Position numbers and translations under genes: made by a program | The notes under the pieces: generated by a model | What the model saw: the letters and a program-made list of their open reading frames with translations, nothing else | What the model was told of the DNA's origin: nothing | Database searches by the model: none | Part shown: positions 17,393 to 26,121 of the stretch, piece by piece | Position numbering within the stretch: position 1 is the first letter of the stretch | Layout of the letters: each line of letters opens with the position of its first letter | Origin: Mycolicibacterium mageritense | GTDB lineage: Bacteria; Actinomycetota; Actinomycetes; Mycobacteriales; Mycobacteriaceae | Reading direction: 5' to 3' | DNA: 64,000 bases | Assembly: GCF_010727475.1 (NCBI RefSeq) | Contig: NZ_AP022567.1 | Span: forward strand, 7,812,001 to 7,876,000

Positions 17393-18241
17393 TCACTGGC
17401 CTTCGGAGTCGTCCACCGAGATCGCGACCCCGACCGCGCCGCTTCCCACATGCACGGCGAGCACGGGCCCCATGTCGGTGACCGACAAAGACTGCAGCTG
17501 CGGGAGCCGCGTGGTGAGGGCGGCACCGAGCTCGTCGGCGGCGTCGTGGTTGTCGACGTGATGGACCACCACGCCGGCCCGCCGGTCCCCGATCACCTGG
17601 GCCACCTGATCGACCAGTGCCGCATGGGCTTTCGAGCTGGTTCGGATCCGCTGCGACAGCACGAGCCTGCCGTCCTGATCGAGGCACAACAGCGGTTTGA
17701 GGGACAGCGCGGTGCCGAGCCACGACGCCGCGGTGCCGATCCGGCCGCTGCGCCGCAGGTTGTCCAACCGCTGCACGACGATGAACGCGTGCCCGCGCGG
17801 CACTGCGGTGCGGGCCGCGGACTCGACCGCGTCGAGGTCGTCCCCCGCCGCGGCGGACCGGGCCGCGGCCAGTGCGACGAACCCGACGCCCATGGCTGCC
17901 GAGCGTGAGTTCACCACCCGCACCGCCGGGCCGAACTCCCGCGCGGCCAGCACCGCCGAGCTGTAGGTGCTCGACAGCGCCGCCGAAATATGCACGGCGA
18001 CGACACCATCACCGTTACTGTCGGCCAACGCCTGGCGATAAGCGTCGGCGAGTTCGGTCGGCGTGGCGCCCGCAGTCGTGACCCGCGGCCGGTCCTGGAT
18101 GTCATTGGGCACCGGGTCGACACCGTCGCGCAAATCGGTCCCATCCTCGAGCACGTGCAGCGGAACCTGCCGGATCCGCCACTCGTCGCGCGCCTCGGGC
18201 TGCAGCCGGGCCGACGAGTCGGTGACCACCACGACCGGCAT
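17393..18241 (-). CDS. DegV family fatty-acid-binding protein
   Basis: A 282-residue DegV protein: VVVVTDSSARLQPE at the N-terminus, ISAALSSTYSSAVLAA (about residues 85-100) and RLDNLRRSGRIG (about residues 157-168), the lipid-binding hallmarks. FakB-type DegV proteins present fatty acids to FakA kinase in Firmicutes; no FakA is adjacent here. The ATG at 18241 begins one base after the octT stop, matching the Rv2417c-Rv2418c arrangement. It closes the operon that starts with nadD. Confidence 0.9.
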   Translation of the reverse strand: MPVVVVTDSSARLQPEARDEWRIRQVPLHVLEDGTDLRDGVDPVPNDIQDRPRVTTAGATPTELADAYRQALADSNGDGVVAVHISAALSSTYSSAVLAAREFGPAVRVVNSRSAAMGVGFVALAAARSAAAGDDLDAVESAARTAVPRGHAFIVVQRLDNLRRSGRIGTAASWLGTALSLKPLLCLDQDGRLVLSQRIRTSSKAHAALVDQVAQVIGDRRAGVVVHHVDNHDAADELGAALTTRLPQLQSLSVTDMGPVLAVHVGSGAVGVAISVDDSEGQ

Positions 18242-18242
18242 G

Positions 18243-18980
18243 TCAGTCCGGATTCTGTTGCCGGACACCGGCTGTCGCGAGCGCCTTGATCATCAGCTCG
18301 GCAACTGCCCGGTGGCCTTCGAAATTCCAGTGGATGCCGTCGGGGTTGCCGCGGCCCCCGAACACCTCGTCTGCGACCGCGGCCTTGAGATCCACCAACG
18401 GCACGTCATGTTCGTTTGCCCAGTCCGTGATCGCCCGAACCGTCGGTTCGCGGCCGTGGTGGGCCTTCCCGTAGGTCTCGGCGATGTGCACCGACGGCAG
18501 GGACGCCACGACCGGGATACCGGGCCGGTTGAAATCGATGGCGTTGCGGGTCATTTCGAGATATTCGACAGTCACGCGGGGCGGTAGCGCCGAGCGCGCG
18601 ATCGGCGACAGCCGGGGTTGGACCCAGCCGTATCCATCCCGCACCCAGCGGCGCAGCCACGCCGGGCGCACGTACCGGATCAGCTCGCGCAGCGCGGTCG
18701 GCAGCGGCGACGGCAGCGAGTCCATGCCGCTGGTCGCGAAGATCACGGCACCGGCCCGCGGCAGGGCCGCCCACGCGCGCGGATCCTGCGTCGCGGCCCA
18801 CCACACGTCGCGGCACGTCCAACCGATGCGGCCGATGAGCTCAAGATCCCAGCCCAGGTGGTCCGCGACGACGTTGGGCCAGATCCGTGGATCGTCTGAC
18901 GGCAAACCGCCGGTGGGGCCGAAGTACGACAGCGAATCGCAGAACACGAGCAGCGTGCGCCGCTCGCGATCAGAGGACAT
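18243..18980 (-). CDS. octT: Diglucosylglycerate octanoyltransferase
   Basis: A 245-residue SGNH-fold acyltransferase, the Rv2418c equivalent. The nucleophile block is LLVFCDSLSYFG with Ser16, and the catalytic Asp/His pair is in DGIHWNFEGH near residue 220. OctT adds octanoate to diglucosylglycerate, an early acylation of the 6-O-methylglucosyl lipopolysaccharide that regulates mycobacterial fatty acid synthesis. It overlaps gpgP by 11 bp. The assignment rests on sequence and on synteny with gpgP, rsfS and nadD. Confidence 0.88.
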   Translation of the reverse strand: MSSDRERRTLLVFCDSLSYFGPTGGLPSDDPRIWPNVVADHLGWDLELIGRIGWTCRDVWWAATQDPRAWAALPRAGAVIFATSGMDSLPSPLPTALRELIRYVRPAWLRRWVRDGYGWVQPRLSPIARSALPPRVTVEYLEMTRNAIDFNRPGIPVVASLPSVHIAETYGKAHHGREPTVRAITDWANEHDVPLVDLKAAVADEVFGGRGNPDGIHWNFEGHRAVAELMIKALATAGVRQQNPD

Positions 18981-19638
18981 CGTTGGCCACCTGCGCCGAG
19001 GCGTTCCACACGTCGAGCCGCCACTTGATGGCGTCGACGTCGGCGTCGTCGGCGGAATGCCCGGACAGCTGAACCCAACTCGCGTTGCCCATGCCTCCCA
19101 GGACCGGCCAATTGTCGACGGGGAGGCCGAGCAGGGCCGCGGTCAGGGCCGCGATCAAGCCGCCGTGGGCCACCAGCACGACCGGGCGTTCCGGCCCGTC
19201 GATGCCCCACTCGGGTTGCGCGGCAATGATTTCGCCCACCAGGGGCAGGCTGCGCGCGGCGACGTCCACCCGGCTCTCGCCGCCGTGCGGGGCCCACCGG
19301 GCGTCGTCGCGCCAGGCCAGCCGGGCACCCGGCGCGGCGGCGTCCACCTCGACGTGGGTCAGGCCCTGCCAGTCACCCAGGTGTGTCTCGCGCAGCCGCT
19401 GGTCGACCGTCACCGGCAGCCCCGCTCGGTCACCGAGTGTCACCGCGGTGTCGAGTGCGCGCTTGAGATCGGACGAGACGATGAGCAGAGGCTGGCGCTT
19501 GGCCAGCACCTCGGCGGCCGCCGCGGCCTGATCCCGACCCAGATCGGAGAGGTCGGTGTCGAGTTGGCCCTGCATCCGGCTGCCCGCGTTGTATTCCGTC
19601 TGGCCGTGGCGCAACAGCACCAGCCGGCGGATCCTCAT
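18970..19638 (-). CDS. gpgP: Glucosyl-3-phosphoglycerate phosphatase
   Basis: A 222-residue histidine-phosphatase-superfamily enzyme equivalent to Rv2419c. The RHG motif LLRHGQTEYN puts the phospho-accepting histidine at residue 11, the second active-site His is in VLVAHGGLIAAL (about residue 158), and LRETHLGDWQG supplies the conserved Glu. GpgP dephosphorylates glucosyl-3-phosphoglycerate in the second step of methylglucose lipopolysaccharide synthesis. It overlaps rsfS by four bases (ATGA) and is followed by octT, which acts two steps later in the same pathway. Confidence 0.93.
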   Translation of the reverse strand: MRIRRLVLLRHGQTEYNAGSRMQGQLDTDLSDLGRDQAAAAAEVLAKRQPLLIVSSDLKRALDTAVTLGDRAGLPVTVDQRLRETHLGDWQGLTHVEVDAAAPGARLAWRDDARWAPHGGESRVDVAARSLPLVGEIIAAQPEWGIDGPERPVVLVAHGGLIAALTAALLGLPVDNWPVLGGMGNASWVQLSGHSADDADVDAIKWRLDVWNASAQVANDVL

Positions 19639-20024
19639 TCCGGGGCCCCCTCGGAGTCACCGTCGACGTCGAGGTCGACCGGCACCGTCGGGCAGTCCCG
19701 CCACAGGCGGTCGAGCGCGTAGAAGTTGCGTTCCTCCTGGTGCTGGATGTGCACGACGATGTCGACGTAGTCGAGCAACGTCCAGCGGCCTTCACGGGTG
19801 CCCTCCCGGCGCGCGGGTTTGTAACCGGCCCGCCGCATCTTCTCCTCGACCTCGTCGACGATGGCGTTGACCTGCCGCTCGTTGGACGCCGATGCGATCA
19901 CGAAGCAGTCGGTGATCACCAGCTGCCCGGACACGTCGATCACCACGACGTCGTCGGCCAGCTTGGCGGCCGCGGCGCGCGCCGCGACTGCCGCCATCTC
20001 GATGGCCTCGGCAGTTGCGCTCAT
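19635..20024 (-). CDS. rsfS: Ribosomal silencing factor RsfS
   Basis: A 129-residue RsfS/Iojap protein that binds uL14 on the 50S subunit and blocks subunit joining during starvation. The conserved core is DVVVIDVSGQLVITDCFVIA with SASNERQVNAIVDEVEE (about residues 25-62), then WTLLDYVDIVVHIQ and the FYALDRLW end. A short acidic tail (DLDVDGDSEGAPE) is added. Start and stop overlap nadD and gpgP by four bases each, so all are translationally coupled. Confidence 0.95.
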   Translation of the reverse strand: MSATAEAIEMAAVAARAAAAKLADDVVVIDVSGQLVITDCFVIASASNERQVNAIVDEVEEKMRRAGYKPARREGTREGRWTLLDYVDIVVHIQHQEERNFYALDRLWRDCPTVPVDLDVDGDSEGAPE

Positions 20025-20653
20025 CGGGCCGCCTCCTTGTATTCCGCGGTGTACAGCCTGCGCTTGGCCACGTACTGCACCACGCCGTCGGGAACCAGGT
20101 ACCAGATCGGCCGCGACTCCTCGGCGCGTTTGCGGCAGTCGCTCGACGAGATCGCCAGCGCGGGCACCTCGACGAGGTTCAGCGTGTCGGCGGGTAGTTC
20201 CCGAATAGCCCCCGAGATGTGCTCACCGTCGAGCTCGTAGCCGGGCCGGCTCACGCCGACAAACCTCGCCATCGAAAACAGATCCTCCCAGTTCTGCCAG
20301 GACAGGATCGACGCCAGCGCATCAGCGCCGGTGATGAAGTACAGATCGGTGTCCGGGTTGAGTTCACACAGGTCGCGCAAGGTGTCCTTGGTGTAGGTCG
20401 GCCCGCCGCGGTCGATGTCGACCCGGCTGACCGAGAAGCGCGGGTTGGCAGCCGTGGCGATGACCGTCATGAGGTACCGGTCCTCGGCCGCGGTCACCCG
20501 GCGTGAGTGCTTCTGCCAGGGCTGTCCCGTCGGGACGAACACCACCTCATCCAGATCGAACAGATCGGCGACCTCGCTGGCCGCGACCAGGTGCCCGTTG
20601 TGGATGGGGTCGAACGTCCCACCCATCACGCCCAGCCTGCGCCGTGTTGCCAC
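20021..20653 (-). CDS. nadD: Nicotinate-nucleotide adenylyltransferase
   Basis: A 210-residue NadD that adenylates nicotinate mononucleotide to deamido-NAD. The nucleotidyltransferase motif MGGTFDPIHNGHLVAA is at residues 10-25 and ISSSDCRKR (about residue 170) is the C-terminal ATP-binding signature. Translation could begin at residue 1 or closer to the motif. It opens the nadD-rsfS-gpgP-octT-degV operon. Another NAD-synthesis gene, nadE, lies at 26.1-28.2 kb in this window. Confidence 0.95.
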   Translation of the reverse strand: MATRRRLGVMGGTFDPIHNGHLVAASEVADLFDLDEVVFVPTGQPWQKHSRRVTAAEDRYLMTVIATAANPRFSVSRVDIDRGGPTYTKDTLRDLCELNPDTDLYFITGADALASILSWQNWEDLFSMARFVGVSRPGYELDGEHISGAIRELPADTLNLVEVPALAISSSDCRKRAEESRPIWYLVPDGVVQYVAKRRLYTAEYKEAAR

Positions 20654-20716
20654 GAAGAGCCAGCTTACGGCAGCGTTGGCGGGCGTCAGCAGCGACGGGA
20701 ACGGAGCCGGTGCGCC

Positions 20717-22162
20717 TCAGACCGGCAGCAGCCCGTCGATCACCGATGCCAGCTGCTTGGCCGAGCGGCATTCGTGCATCGTGATGACGTCGCGGTATCT
20801 GGGCACCGCCGAGTCGCCGCTGCCCCACAGGTGCTTGGGTTCGGGGTTGAGCCAGTGCGCATGACGGCTGGCGTTGACCATGTGCGCCAGCAATTCCGTC
20901 TCGGGATTGCGGTAGTTGTTCCGGCCGTCGCCGAGCACCAGCAGCGAGCTGCGCGGCGACAGCACGCTCGGATACTTCTCCAGGAAAGACACGAACGCGT
21001 GGCCGTAGTCGGAATGGCCGTCGCGCGTGTAGACGCCCGCCTCTCGGGTGATGCGCTGCACCGCGACCGCGAGGTCGGACTGGGGGCCGAAAAGTTCGGT
21101 GACCTCGTCGGTGGTGTCGATGAAGGCGAAGACGCGGACCCTGCTGAACTGCTGGCGCAGCGCCGCCACCAGCATCAGCGTGAAGTGGCTGAACCCGGCC
21201 ACCGAACCGGAGACATCGCACAGCACCACGAGCTCGGGCCGCGCCGGATGCGGTTTCTTGAGCACCACGTCGATGGGCACCCCGCCGGTCGACATCGACT
21301 TGCGCAGCGTTTTGCGCAGATCGATCTCCCCGGCCCGCGACCGGCGGCGGCGGGCCGCGAGCCGGGTCGCCAGCGTGCGGGCCAGCGGCTGCACGGTCTT
21401 ACGCATCTGTCGCAACTGCTCACCGGAGGCGCGCAGGAACTCGACGTTCTCCGCGAGCTGCGGAACGCCGTACATCTGCACGTGCTCACGGCCGAGCTGT
21501 TCTGCGGTACGCCGTTTGGTCTCCGCCTCGACCATCTTGCGCAGTTGGGAGATCCGCTGGGCGGCAAGCGCTTTGGCGATCTCCTCCTGCGTGGGTGTTG
21601 GCTCGTCGCCATACGGCGCCAACAGCCCGGCCAGCAGCCGGCCTTCGAGATCGTCCAGGCTCATGGCCTTGAGGGCCTGGTACGACGAGTACGACGGACC
21701 GCGGCTGGAGTTGTAGCGACCGTAGGCCTCGACGATCTGGGCGATCATCGCGGCGAGCCGGTCGTCGAGATTCGCCAGATCCTCGTTGTCGGCCAGCATC
21801 TGCACCAGGGCGTCGCGCATGGCCTCGATGTCCTCGGGCGGCAGCCCCTGGCTCTCCGGCGGGTGTTCGGGGTCGTCGTCCAGCACGGTGCGCGCGCCCA
21901 GCGCGGCCGGGAAGAACAGGTCGAACATCGCGTCGTAGGTGTCGCGGTGGTCGGCGCGGCGCAGCACCGCACACGCGATGCCCTCGCGCAATGCCTCCCG
22001 GTCCCCCAGGCCGAGCACCGTCAGAACCCGGCCGGCGTCGACGGTCTCCGACGGCCCCACTGAAATCCCTTGCCCGCGCAGGGCTTCGACGAACTCCACC
22101 AGATGCCCCGGCAGGCCGTTGGGGGCCAGCGGCTGAGGCGGGCGGGTGCGTCGCGCGACCAT
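20717..22162 (-). CDS. VWA domain-containing CoxE-like protein
   Basis: A 481-residue protein equivalent to Rv2425c. A helical N-terminal region rich in charged residues (about 1-280) precedes a C-terminal von Willebrand factor A domain with an intact MIDAS motif LVVLCDVSGSV (about residues 308-318) and RDGHSDYGHAF. It pairs with the MoxR ATPase whose stop codon overlaps its ATG by one base (TGATG). MoxR/VWA pairs act as metal-dependent chaperones that mature enzymes or complexes; the client of this pair is unknown. Confidence 0.9.
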   Translation of the reverse strand: MVARRTRPPQPLAPNGLPGHLVEFVEALRGQGISVGPSETVDAGRVLTVLGLGDREALREGIACAVLRRADHRDTYDAMFDLFFPAALGARTVLDDDPEHPPESQGLPPEDIEAMRDALVQMLADNEDLANLDDRLAAMIAQIVEAYGRYNSSRGPSYSSYQALKAMSLDDLEGRLLAGLLAPYGDEPTPTQEEIAKALAAQRISQLRKMVEAETKRRTAEQLGREHVQMYGVPQLAENVEFLRASGEQLRQMRKTVQPLARTLATRLAARRRRSRAGEIDLRKTLRKSMSTGGVPIDVVLKKPHPARPELVVLCDVSGSVAGFSHFTLMLVAALRQQFSRVRVFAFIDTTDEVTELFGPQSDLAVAVQRITREAGVYTRDGHSDYGHAFVSFLEKYPSVLSPRSSLLVLGDGRNNYRNPETELLAHMVNASRHAHWLNPEPKHLWGSGDSAVPRYRDVITMHECRSAKQLASVIDGLLPV

Positions 22163-23049
22163 CAGTTGAGCCTGAGCTCACCGGCCGCCTTGACCTGATC
22201 GGATTGGTGTTTGAGCACCACGCCGAGCGTCGCGGCGATCATCTCGTCGTCGATGGTGTCCAGGCCGAGCGCCAGCACCGTGCGGCCCCAGTCGATGGTC
22301 TCGGCCACCGACGGCAGCTTCTTGAGCTGCATGCCGCGCAGCACGCCGATGATCCGCACGAGCTCGGACGCGATGTGCTCGGGCAGCTCGGGCACGCGCG
22401 ACAGCAGGATGCGCCGCTCCAGGTCCGGGTCGGGGAAGTCGATGTGCAGGAACAGGCAGCGCCGCTTGAGCGCCTCGGAGAGCTCCCGGGTGGCGTTCGA
22501 GGTCAGCAGCACGAACGGCGGCCGCTCGGCGGTGATGGTGCCGAGTTCCGGCACGGTGACCGCGAAATCGGACAGCACCTCCAGCAGCAAGCCCTCGATC
22601 TCGATGTCGGCCTTGTCGGTTTCGTCGACCAGCAGCACCGTCGGATCGGTCCGCTTGATCGCGGTCAGCAGCGGACGGGTCAGCAGGAACTCCTCGCTGA
22701 ACACGTCCATCTTGGTCTGGTCCCAGTCGCCGCCGCCGTTCTGGTTGCCGGTCTGGATGCGCAGGATCTGTTTGGCGTGGTTCCACTCGTACAGCGCGCG
22801 GGCCTCGTCGACCCCCTCGTAGCACTGCAGCCGCACGAGCCCCGAACCCGTCGACTGGGCCACGGCCCGGGCCAGCTCGGTCTTGCCGACGCCGGCAGGG
22901 CCCTCCACCAGCAGCGGCTTGCCGAGTCGGTCGGCGAGGAAAACCGCGGTGGCAGTGGCGGTATCGGGCAGATAGCCGGTCTCGGCCAGTCGTCGCGCGA
23001 CATCGTCGATGTCGGCGAACAACGGCGCCGGGCGTGCGGGCACGCTCAC
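22162..23049 (-). CDS. MoxR family AAA+ ATPase
   Basis: A 295-residue AAA+ ATPase equivalent to Rv2426c. Walker A is VEGPAGVGKTELA (about residues 43-55), Walker B is VLLVDETDKAD (about residues 142-152), and the sensor region LTSNATRELSEALKRRC carries the arginine finger. It starts at a GTG with a GGGAGAA ribosome binding site, 19 bp after proA. It probably remodels a substrate together with the VWA protein. The neighbouring proA may just share its transcript. Confidence 0.93.
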   Translation of the reverse strand: MSVPARPAPLFADIDDVARRLAETGYLPDTATATAVFLADRLGKPLLVEGPAGVGKTELARAVAQSTGSGLVRLQCYEGVDEARALYEWNHAKQILRIQTGNQNGGGDWDQTKMDVFSEEFLLTRPLLTAIKRTDPTVLLVDETDKADIEIEGLLLEVLSDFAVTVPELGTITAERPPFVLLTSNATRELSEALKRRCLFLHIDFPDPDLERRILLSRVPELPEHIASELVRIIGVLRGMQLKKLPSVAETIDWGRTVLALGLDTIDDEMIAATLGVVLKHQSDQVKAAGELRLN

Positions 23050-23068
23050 GTGTTTCTCCCTTTGTCGT

Positions 23069-24328
23069 CTAAACCGGGCGGGTTTGGCCGTCGCCCCACA
23101 CGATCCACTTGGTGGAGGTCAGCTCGGGCAGCCCCATGGGCCCGCGGGCATGCAGCTTCTGCGTCGAGATGCCGATTTCCGCTCCGAAACCGAACTGTTC
23201 CCCGTCGGTGAACGCCGTCGACGCGTTGACCATCACCGCGGCGGCGTCGACGCGTTCGGTGAAGCGTTGTGCGGCAGCGAGATCCGTCGTGACGATGGCC
23301 TCGGTGTGGCCCGTGCCGTACTCGTTGACGTGGTCGATGGCACCGTCCACGCCGTCCACGACCGCCACCGCGATGTCCATGGACAGGAACTCGGCACGCA
23401 GCTCGTCCTCGGACGGATCGGCGTGCACCGTGACGCCGGCGTCCTGCAGGGCCTTGGTCAGCCGAGGCAGCGCCGTATCGGCCACCGCGCGGTCCACCAG
23501 CAGGGTCTCCGCGGCGTTGCACACACTTGGTCGCCGGGTCTTGGAGTTCAGCAGGATGCTTTCGGCCAGGTCCAGGTCGGCCGACTCATGAACGTACACA
23601 TGACAATTGCCAACGCCGGTCTCGATGGTCGGCACCTGCGCGTCGCGCACCACGGCCTCGATCAGGCCGGCTCCCCCGCGCGGGATCACCACGTCGACCA
23701 GGCCGCGCGCCTGGATCAGATGCGTGACGCTGGACCGGTCGTGGCTCGGCAGCAGCTGCACCGCGTCCCGCGTCAGGCCCTCGTTGCTCAGCGCCGCCTG
23801 CAGCGCCGCCACCAGGGCCGCGTTCGAGTGGGCCGCCGACGAACTCCCCCGCAGCAGCGCGGCATTCCCCGACTTCAAGGTCAGCCCGAACGCGTCGACC
23901 GTCACGTTCGGGCGCCCCTCGTAGACCATGCCGACCACGCCGAGCGGCACCCGTTGCTGCCGCAGCTGCAAGCCGTTGGGCAGCGTGCGGCCCCGCAGCA
24001 CCTCGCCGACCGGATCCGGCAGGCCCGCGACCTGACGCAGGCCCGCGGCGATGCCGTCGATCCGCTGCGGGTTGAGCGCAAGCCGATCGAGCATCGCGTC
24101 GGGCGTCCCCGCTTCGCGGGCCACCCGCAGATCCTCCGCGTTGGCAGCGAGGATGTCGTGGGTGCGGGCGAGTACTGCGTCGGCAGCGGCATGCAGCGCC
24201 CGGTTCTTCGTCGTGGTGTTCAGGGTGGCCAGCGTGCGGGCCGCGACGCGGGCGCGGCGCGCGGCATCGTGGACCTGCTCACGGAGGTCTTGCGCGGGGG
24301 CGCTGACGGGCGGTGTCTGCACGCTCAT
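23069..24328 (-). CDS. proA: Gamma-glutamyl phosphate reductase
   Basis: A 419-residue aldehyde-dehydrogenase-fold enzyme for the second step of proline synthesis, reducing gamma-glutamyl phosphate with NADPH. Key blocks are YEGRPNVTVDAFGLTLKSGN (about residues 131-150), the catalytic-cysteine region RRPSVCNAAETLLVD (about residues 269-283), and GEQFGFGAEIGISTQKLHARGPMGL-type sequence near the end. Length is normal. It is separated from proB (31.6 kb), which sits with obg, as in M. tuberculosis. Confidence 0.96.
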   Translation of the reverse strand: MSVQTPPVSAPAQDLREQVHDAARRARVAARTLATLNTTTKNRALHAAADAVLARTHDILAANAEDLRVAREAGTPDAMLDRLALNPQRIDGIAAGLRQVAGLPDPVGEVLRGRTLPNGLQLRQQRVPLGVVGMVYEGRPNVTVDAFGLTLKSGNAALLRGSSSAAHSNAALVAALQAALSNEGLTRDAVQLLPSHDRSSVTHLIQARGLVDVVIPRGGAGLIEAVVRDAQVPTIETGVGNCHVYVHESADLDLAESILLNSKTRRPSVCNAAETLLVDRAVADTALPRLTKALQDAGVTVHADPSEDELRAEFLSMDIAVAVVDGVDGAIDHVNEYGTGHTEAIVTTDLAAAQRFTERVDAAAVMVNASTAFTDGEQFGFGAEIGISTQKLHARGPMGLPELTSTKWIVWGDGQTRPV

Positions 24329-24399
24329 CGTCCCAGGGTATCGGAGGTGTTCACGCGGTTCGACACGTGTCAGGCCCGGCTCGACTACGGTTGCCGGGT

Positions 24400-25260
24400 A
24401 TGGCGGCTTCGCGGGTGTGCGTGGTGGGGAGCATCAACGCCGACCAGACGTTCGTCGTCAACACGCTGCCCCGCCCCGGTCAGACCGTGCTGGCCTCGTC
24501 GCTCACGTCGGCGCCCGGCGGCAAGGGCGGTAACCAGGCCGTCGCGGCCGCGCGGGCCGGCGCCTCGGTGGCCCTGGTGGCCGCTGTCGGCGACGATCCG
24601 GCCGCCGAGCTGCTGTGCGGGCACCTGCGCAGCAACGGCGTCAGCGCAGATGCCGTCGCGCGCATTCCGGGGCCGAGCGGCTCGGCCGTCGTCATCGTCG
24701 ACGTCGTCGGTGAGAACAGCATCGTCGTGGCCCCCGGCGCCAATGCCCACCTCGAGGTGGGCTCGGCGGCGGCGCGCACCGCCATCGTGTCCAGTGACGT
24801 CGTCCTGATGCAGCTCGAGATCCCGCCTGCGACCGCGATCGCGGCGGCCCGGCTCGCGCGGGCGGCAGGCGCGGCCGTCATGCTCAACGCGTCCCCGCCC
24901 GGCACCAAGGCCCACCAGCTGCTCGCGCTGTCCGAATTGGTCGACGTGGTGGTGGTCAACGAGACCGAGGCCGCCGAATGGCACTGGCCGGTCAAGCATC
25001 TGGTGATCACGCGCGGCGCGCGCGGCGCCAGCTACGTCGGCGCCGACGAGCGGTTCGACGTGCCCGCGCCGCCGGTCGCCGCCGTCGACACCGCAGGCGC
25101 GGGCGACGTGTTCGCGGGCGTGCTGGCCGCGGGCTGGACGGCCGGCCACGAGACCGCATTGCGGCGTGCGTGCGTCGCGGGCGCGTTGGCGACTTTGGTG
25201 CGCGGTGCGGGCGATTGCGCGCCGACGGCGGCCGACATCGACGCCATGGCGACGCGGTGA
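24400..25260 (+). CDS. PfkB family carbohydrate kinase (ribokinase-like)
   Basis: A 286-residue sugar kinase. N-terminal VCVVGSINADQTFVV, the GGKGGNQAVAAARAG motif (about residues 37-51) and the C-terminal anion-hole DTAGAGDVFAGVLAAG (about residues 230-245) are typical of ribokinase. Close match to ribokinase architecture suggests ribose or deoxyribose as substrate, though this is not provable from sequence. It is divergent from proA, with ATG 71 bp away. A second PfkB gene lies at 55.4 kb and is only distantly similar. Confidence 0.88.
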   Translation: MAASRVCVVGSINADQTFVVNTLPRPGQTVLASSLTSAPGGKGGNQAVAAARAGASVALVAAVGDDPAAELLCGHLRSNGVSADAVARIPGPSGSAVVIVDVVGENSIVVAPGANAHLEVGSAAARTAIVSSDVVLMQLEIPPATAIAAARLARAAGAAVMLNASPPGTKAHQLLALSELVDVVVVNETEAAEWHWPVKHLVITRGARGASYVGADERFDVPAPPVAAVDTAGAGDVFAGVLAAGWTAGHETALRRACVAGALATLVRGAGDCAPTAADIDAMATR

Positions 25261-25305
25261 TCCGACCAACTGAACCCGATACCGTTGCCGTTATAGTCGG
25301 CTCTC

Positions 25306-26118
25306 ATGACCCCGCGACCGCCCGAGGGCGACTGGCTCGGCACGCCGTATCTGCACTTCGAGCGCCAGGGGCCGTTCGGCGTCGTGACCCTGGATCGGCC
25401 CGAGGCCCGCAATGCGATGACGCCGGCGATGTACTTCGGTATTCGCTACGCCGTAACGCACGTCGAGGCCGATCCGGGCCTGGCCGGCCTGCTGATCACC
25501 GGGACCGGTGACGTTTTCGCGCCCGGTGGCGATCTCGGCGGCGGCGACGGCGTCGACGACTGGATGAGCTTCGGCGCGGCGCTGTCGATGGACGTCACGC
25601 CGTTCGAGACGCTGCGGCAGTCGGTCAAGCCCGTGGTGAGCGCGGTCAACGGGCTGTGCCAGGGCGGCGGCCTGCAGATCGCGATCTGCAGCGACATGGC
25701 GGTGGTGAGCGATCGGGCCACGTTCCGGGTTCCCGAGCTCTACCGCGGCATCGCCGACACCTACTACAGCCAGATGCTCGCGCGGCTCATCGGGCCGGTC
25801 CGTACCCGTGACCTGATGTTCACGGGCCGCACGCTGTCCGCGGCAGAGGCGGTCGACTGGGGCATGGTCGCGCGCATCGTGCCGCACGACGAACTGCTCG
25901 ACGCGGCGCGCGAAGTGCTCGCGCAGTGCTGCCGGACCGCGCCCCGAGCCCGCGGCGTGGTCAAGTCCAGCCTGGACAACTACCTCGGGCTCTACGACCG
26001 CATCGGCATGAAAGCCAGCTACAGCGGCGAGGAAGCCATGGAGGGCTTCCGGGCCTTCAAGGAACGACGCTCCCCCGCGTGGGTGCATCCCGACCTGCGG
26101 GCGCAGGGCCGGCTCTAG
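25306..26118 (+). CDS. Enoyl-CoA hydratase/isomerase family protein
   Basis: A 270-residue crotonase-fold protein. It shows FGVVTLDRPEARNAM near the N-terminus, the oxyanion-hole segments GTGDVFAPGGDLGG (about residues 65-78) and VVSAVNGLCQGGGLQIAICS (about residues 109-128), and the crotonase helix-to-active-site sequence FRVPELYRGIADTY. An acidic residue of enoyl-CoA hydratases is not obvious at the second catalytic position, so hydratase versus isomerase activity is open. It converges on nadE with a 3-bp gap. Confidence 0.87.
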   Translation: MTPRPPEGDWLGTPYLHFERQGPFGVVTLDRPEARNAMTPAMYFGIRYAVTHVEADPGLAGLLITGTGDVFAPGGDLGGGDGVDDWMSFGAALSMDVTPFETLRQSVKPVVSAVNGLCQGGGLQIAICSDMAVVSDRATFRVPELYRGIADTYYSQMLARLIGPVRTRDLMFTGRTLSAAEAVDWGMVARIVPHDELLDAAREVLAQCCRTAPRARGVVKSSLDNYLGLYDRIGMKASYSGEEAMEGFRAFKERRSPAWVHPDLRAQGRL

Positions 26119-26121
26119 CGC

